From assembly GCF_028712425.1 (NCBI RefSeq), contig NZ_JAQTQD010000025.1:1-34245 (forward strand): a stretch of 34,245 nt of DNA. The letters are read 5' to 3'. How positions within the stretch are numbered: position 1 is the first letter of the stretch; each line of letters opens with the position of its first letter. The stretch comes from Methanoregula sp. GTDB lineage: Archaea; Halobacteriota; Methanomicrobia; Methanomicrobiales; Methanospirillaceae. Of this stretch, positions 32,732-34,245 are shown piece by piece. The translations under genes were made by a program, and so were the position numbers. Below the pieces are notes generated by a model, which ran no database searches, was not told the DNA's origin, and saw only the letters and a list, made by a program, of their open reading frames with translations.

Positions 32732-33868
32732 ATGAAGGTAACAAAAATTATTATCCTTGCAGTTGTTGCTCTGTTTTTTTGCATTCCCACGGTATCGGCA
32801 TTCTCGATTGAAGGAATGACGATCGAACCATCCGGTTCGCTTACGCCCGGTACAACAGTCACGGCTTCCTTTAAGATTATTTTTTCAGCATCATCAAGTC
32901 TGACTTTCCCTGAAGGCAGCGACCTTGTGCTGTCTACGGATCTAAAGGATCCGACGTGGAGTTATACTATCCTTTTAAACGATGTGGAAAATCCCCGTAA
33001 CCCGGTCGGGGGCAAGACGCTTGAATTGAGCGGCTTTGAACTGTCCTATCCTTCCGATGTGAGTGAGGTTCTCCGCGTCACCCTCAAGGGGACTGCCCCG
33101 AGTGTTGACGCCACTTCGGAAAAGACTATCCTCAATGTAAAGGAAGTGGACTCGAACGGGAATACCGTGGCAAGTTCCGTTGTCACCAAGACTGCCCTAG
33201 TCATCCACACGGGGGATGTATCAAAGCAGGTCTCGGAGAAGAACACCAACCTGCAGGCACTCCAGGCACAGATCGATGAGAAGAGTGCCATGGGCGTTGA
33301 CACCTCCTCCGCCGAGGCATACTTTAACGATGCACAGTCCAAGATCTCAACGGCATCGTCCCGGCCTGCAACGCAATATACCGAGGCAATGGCAGACCTG
33401 ACCTCAGCCCAGACATCGATTGATGCAGGGAACACTGCGGTCGAGCTTGCGTGGGCTGAGATGGAAGTTGCCACTGCGCAGGTCCCGATCGACCGGGTAG
33501 ACAGTGTGATTGGCTGGTTCAAGGGCAACCAGAGCACGGCAAGCGATGCGCAGTTATCAGCCATTGTTGCAAAGCGCGAGTCGGCAGTAACGTTTCTCTC
33601 AAATGCGAATGATGCCATCAACAGCGGAAACTACCAGCAGGCCCGAACCAAGGCTGCTGAAGCATTCGCCAAAGGAAATGAGTCCTATACCGATGCCCTG
33701 GTACGCCAGAAACAATTGTCATCCGGGTTCCAGCTCCCCAACATTCTGCCGAGTAATATCAAATTACCGGGCGGAATATTCCTCATCATCGGCATCATTG
33801 TCGTCGTCCTCGTTATTGTCGGGGTAGTCATCTACCGCAGGCGCTCCAGCTGGGATGAACTCGGTTAA
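32732..33868 (+). CDS. Secreted/membrane-anchored protein with helical repeats, paired with cetZ
   Basis: 378 residues from ATG 32732, with GAGGT 7 nt upstream. A signal peptide (KVTKIIILAVVALFFCIPTVSA) is followed by a beta-rich domain of about 120 residues. Two long helical stretches come next (KNTNLQALQAQIDEKSAMG...; DAQSKISTASS) with spaced small residues that suggest repeats of a helical hairpin (coiled-coil-like). A C-terminal TM helix (GGIFLIIGIIVVVLVIVGVVIY) ends in the short cytoplasmic tail RRRSSWDELG. The family is unrecognised. It lies 8 nt after cetZ, so it is co-transcribed. Confidence 0.85.
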   Translation: MKVTKIIILAVVALFFCIPTVSAFSIEGMTIEPSGSLTPGTTVTASFKIIFSASSSLTFPEGSDLVLSTDLKDPTWSYTILLNDVENPRNPVGGKTLELSGFELSYPSDVSEVLRVTLKGTAPSVDATSEKTILNVKEVDSNGNTVASSVVTKTALVIHTGDVSKQVSEKNTNLQALQAQIDEKSAMGVDTSSAEAYFNDAQSKISTASSRPATQYTEAMADLTSAQTSIDAGNTAVELAWAEMEVATAQVPIDRVDSVIGWFKGNQSTASDAQLSAIVAKRESAVTFLSNANDAINSGNYQQARTKAAEAFAKGNESYTDALVRQKQLSSGFQLPNILPSNIKLPGGIFLIIGIIVVVLVIVGVVIYRRRSSWDELG

Positions 33869-33882
33869 TTGTCGATACCTTC

Positions 33883-33888
33883 TTTTTT
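33883..33888 (+). terminator. T6 tract after the cetZ operon
   Basis: CTTCTTTTTTCAAC follows the stop codon by 14 nt; an archaeal oligo-T terminator. Confidence 0.45.
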
Positions 33889-33947
33889 CAACTCCTTCTT
33901 TATGATTAACGAATGCCCGTTTTACCTGTGAATAGGAGGATGTTAGA

Positions 33948-34169
33948 GTGGCTGGATTGAGTGATCGGGGATCCGTGGCCCGATCAGCGGACCTGTTACC
34001 ATTATGGTGCACTTTCCTGCAATCTGTCCGATCACGTGGTGCACCGTCCCTGACTCTATCCGGATCATTTTTTGCAGTCCCGGATGGAATTTCAGTAATA
34101 AGTGATCGCGATGAAAAATTTTTGCTCTGTAGAAATGCTTTGAACGAGAGAAAAGAGAACGGCGAATGA
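33948..34169 (+). CDS. Possible small protein with a strong ribosome-binding site
   Basis: A GTG start at 33948 lies 7 nt after a full AGGAGGA (33934-33940), and a TATA-like TTTATGATTA lies about 30 nt before that. The frame gives 73 residues, starting VAGLSDRGSVARSADLLPLW and ending NERKENGE, with no recognisable domain. Its TGA overlaps a following ATG (ATGA at 34166). Against it: the DNA is full of inverted repeats, composition is not clearly coding, and a competing ATG at 33940 gives only six codons. It may instead be a structured RNA or spacer. Confidence 0.3.
   Translation: MAGLSDRGSVARSADLLPLWCTFLQSVRSRGAPSLTLSGSFFAVPDGISVISDRDEKFLLCRNALNERKENGE
33962..33986. repeat. Inverted repeat TGATCGGG/CCCGATCA
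   Basis: Perfect 8-bp arms with a 9-bp centre. About 20 bp further on, GGTGCAC occurs at 34006 and again in the palindrome GGTGCACC at 34038-34045. The spacer 33869-34245 thus carries several dyads that no confident gene explains. Confidence 0.6.
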
Positions 34170-34245
34170 CCAAAAGATCTAAGGTACATTGTCTCCATAC
34201 CAAGATGTGTGCTCAACTAGTAAGGAGACAAATAAAAGATCGTCC
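34166..34245 (+). CDS. Possible ORF running off the window end
   Basis: Starts with ATG in an ATGA overlap with the preceding small ORF and stays open for 26 codons to the end of the window (MTKRSKVHCLHTKMCAQLVR...). The peptide is basic and unrecognised. Only the overlap suggests it is real. Confidence 0.15.
   Translation, partial: MTKRSKVHCLHTKMCAQLVRRQIKDR

Overview
The window is a chromosomal segment of a methanogenic archaeon, most likely of the order Methanomicrobiales (Methanoregula-like). This rests on mch (a step of the CO2-to-methane pathway), methanogenesis marker protein 12, a four-subunit pyruvate synthase, an archaeal-type cofactor-independent phosphoglycerate mutase, Orc1/Cdc6, CetZ, the ribosomal proteins L7Ae, S28e and L24e, and TATA-box promoters. 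The genus is an inference; no 16S rRNA is present.

Layout. 1-5523: 3' part of pheS, then pheT, hisF (convergent with pheT), an S-adenosyl/S-inosylhomocysteine hydrolase and an OGG1-type DNA glycosylase. 5691-8314: a small conserved protein, a lipoprotein, NifB (minus), a membrane-anchored FKBP isomerase and tRNA-Val(UAC). 8465-11335: the minus-strand operon porC-porD-porA-porB. 11336-12063: a gene-poor spacer with an operator-like inverted repeat, an 18-bp perfect palindrome and two to three copies of a roughly 90-bp unit built from long C and G runs. 12064-15064: methanogenesis marker 12 (minus), an NAD-dependent sugar epimerase and ApgM. 15239-18764: a possible 27-codon ORF, a cobalamin-binding sensor-like protein, Orc1/Cdc6 and mch.

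18938-22581 (minus): envelope genes. These are a transmembrane winged-helix regulator, a DUF5667-type exported protein, a duplicated DUF350 membrane protein and a C-terminally anchored exported protein whose start overlaps thrC. 22518-26299 (minus): thrC, a nitrilase-family amidase with a 66-residue membrane protein, and rpl7ae-rps28e-rpl24e-ndk. 26454-31352 (minus): four overlapping genes (FAD oxidoreductase, GT2 glycosyltransferase, flippase-like protein, DUF2298 protein) that look like a lipid-linked glycan pathway. 31545-33868 (plus): cetZ followed at 8 bp by a signal-peptide/TM protein. 33869-34245: a structured spacer with one or two possible small ORFs.

How the genes fit together. PorABCD, ApgM and Mch join C1 and acetyl-CoA assimilation to gluconeogenesis and methanogenesis. 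The SAH/SIH hydrolase recycles the product of SAM-dependent methylation. NifB suggests capacity for nitrogenase cofactor synthesis, although no other nif gene is here. The most unusual items are the DUF2298 gene with no ATG, GTG or TTG for its conserved N-terminus, the cetZ-membrane protein pair, the G/C-run repeats, a k-turn-like hairpin in front of rpl7ae, and the envelope-regulator block with inverted repeats in its upstream region.
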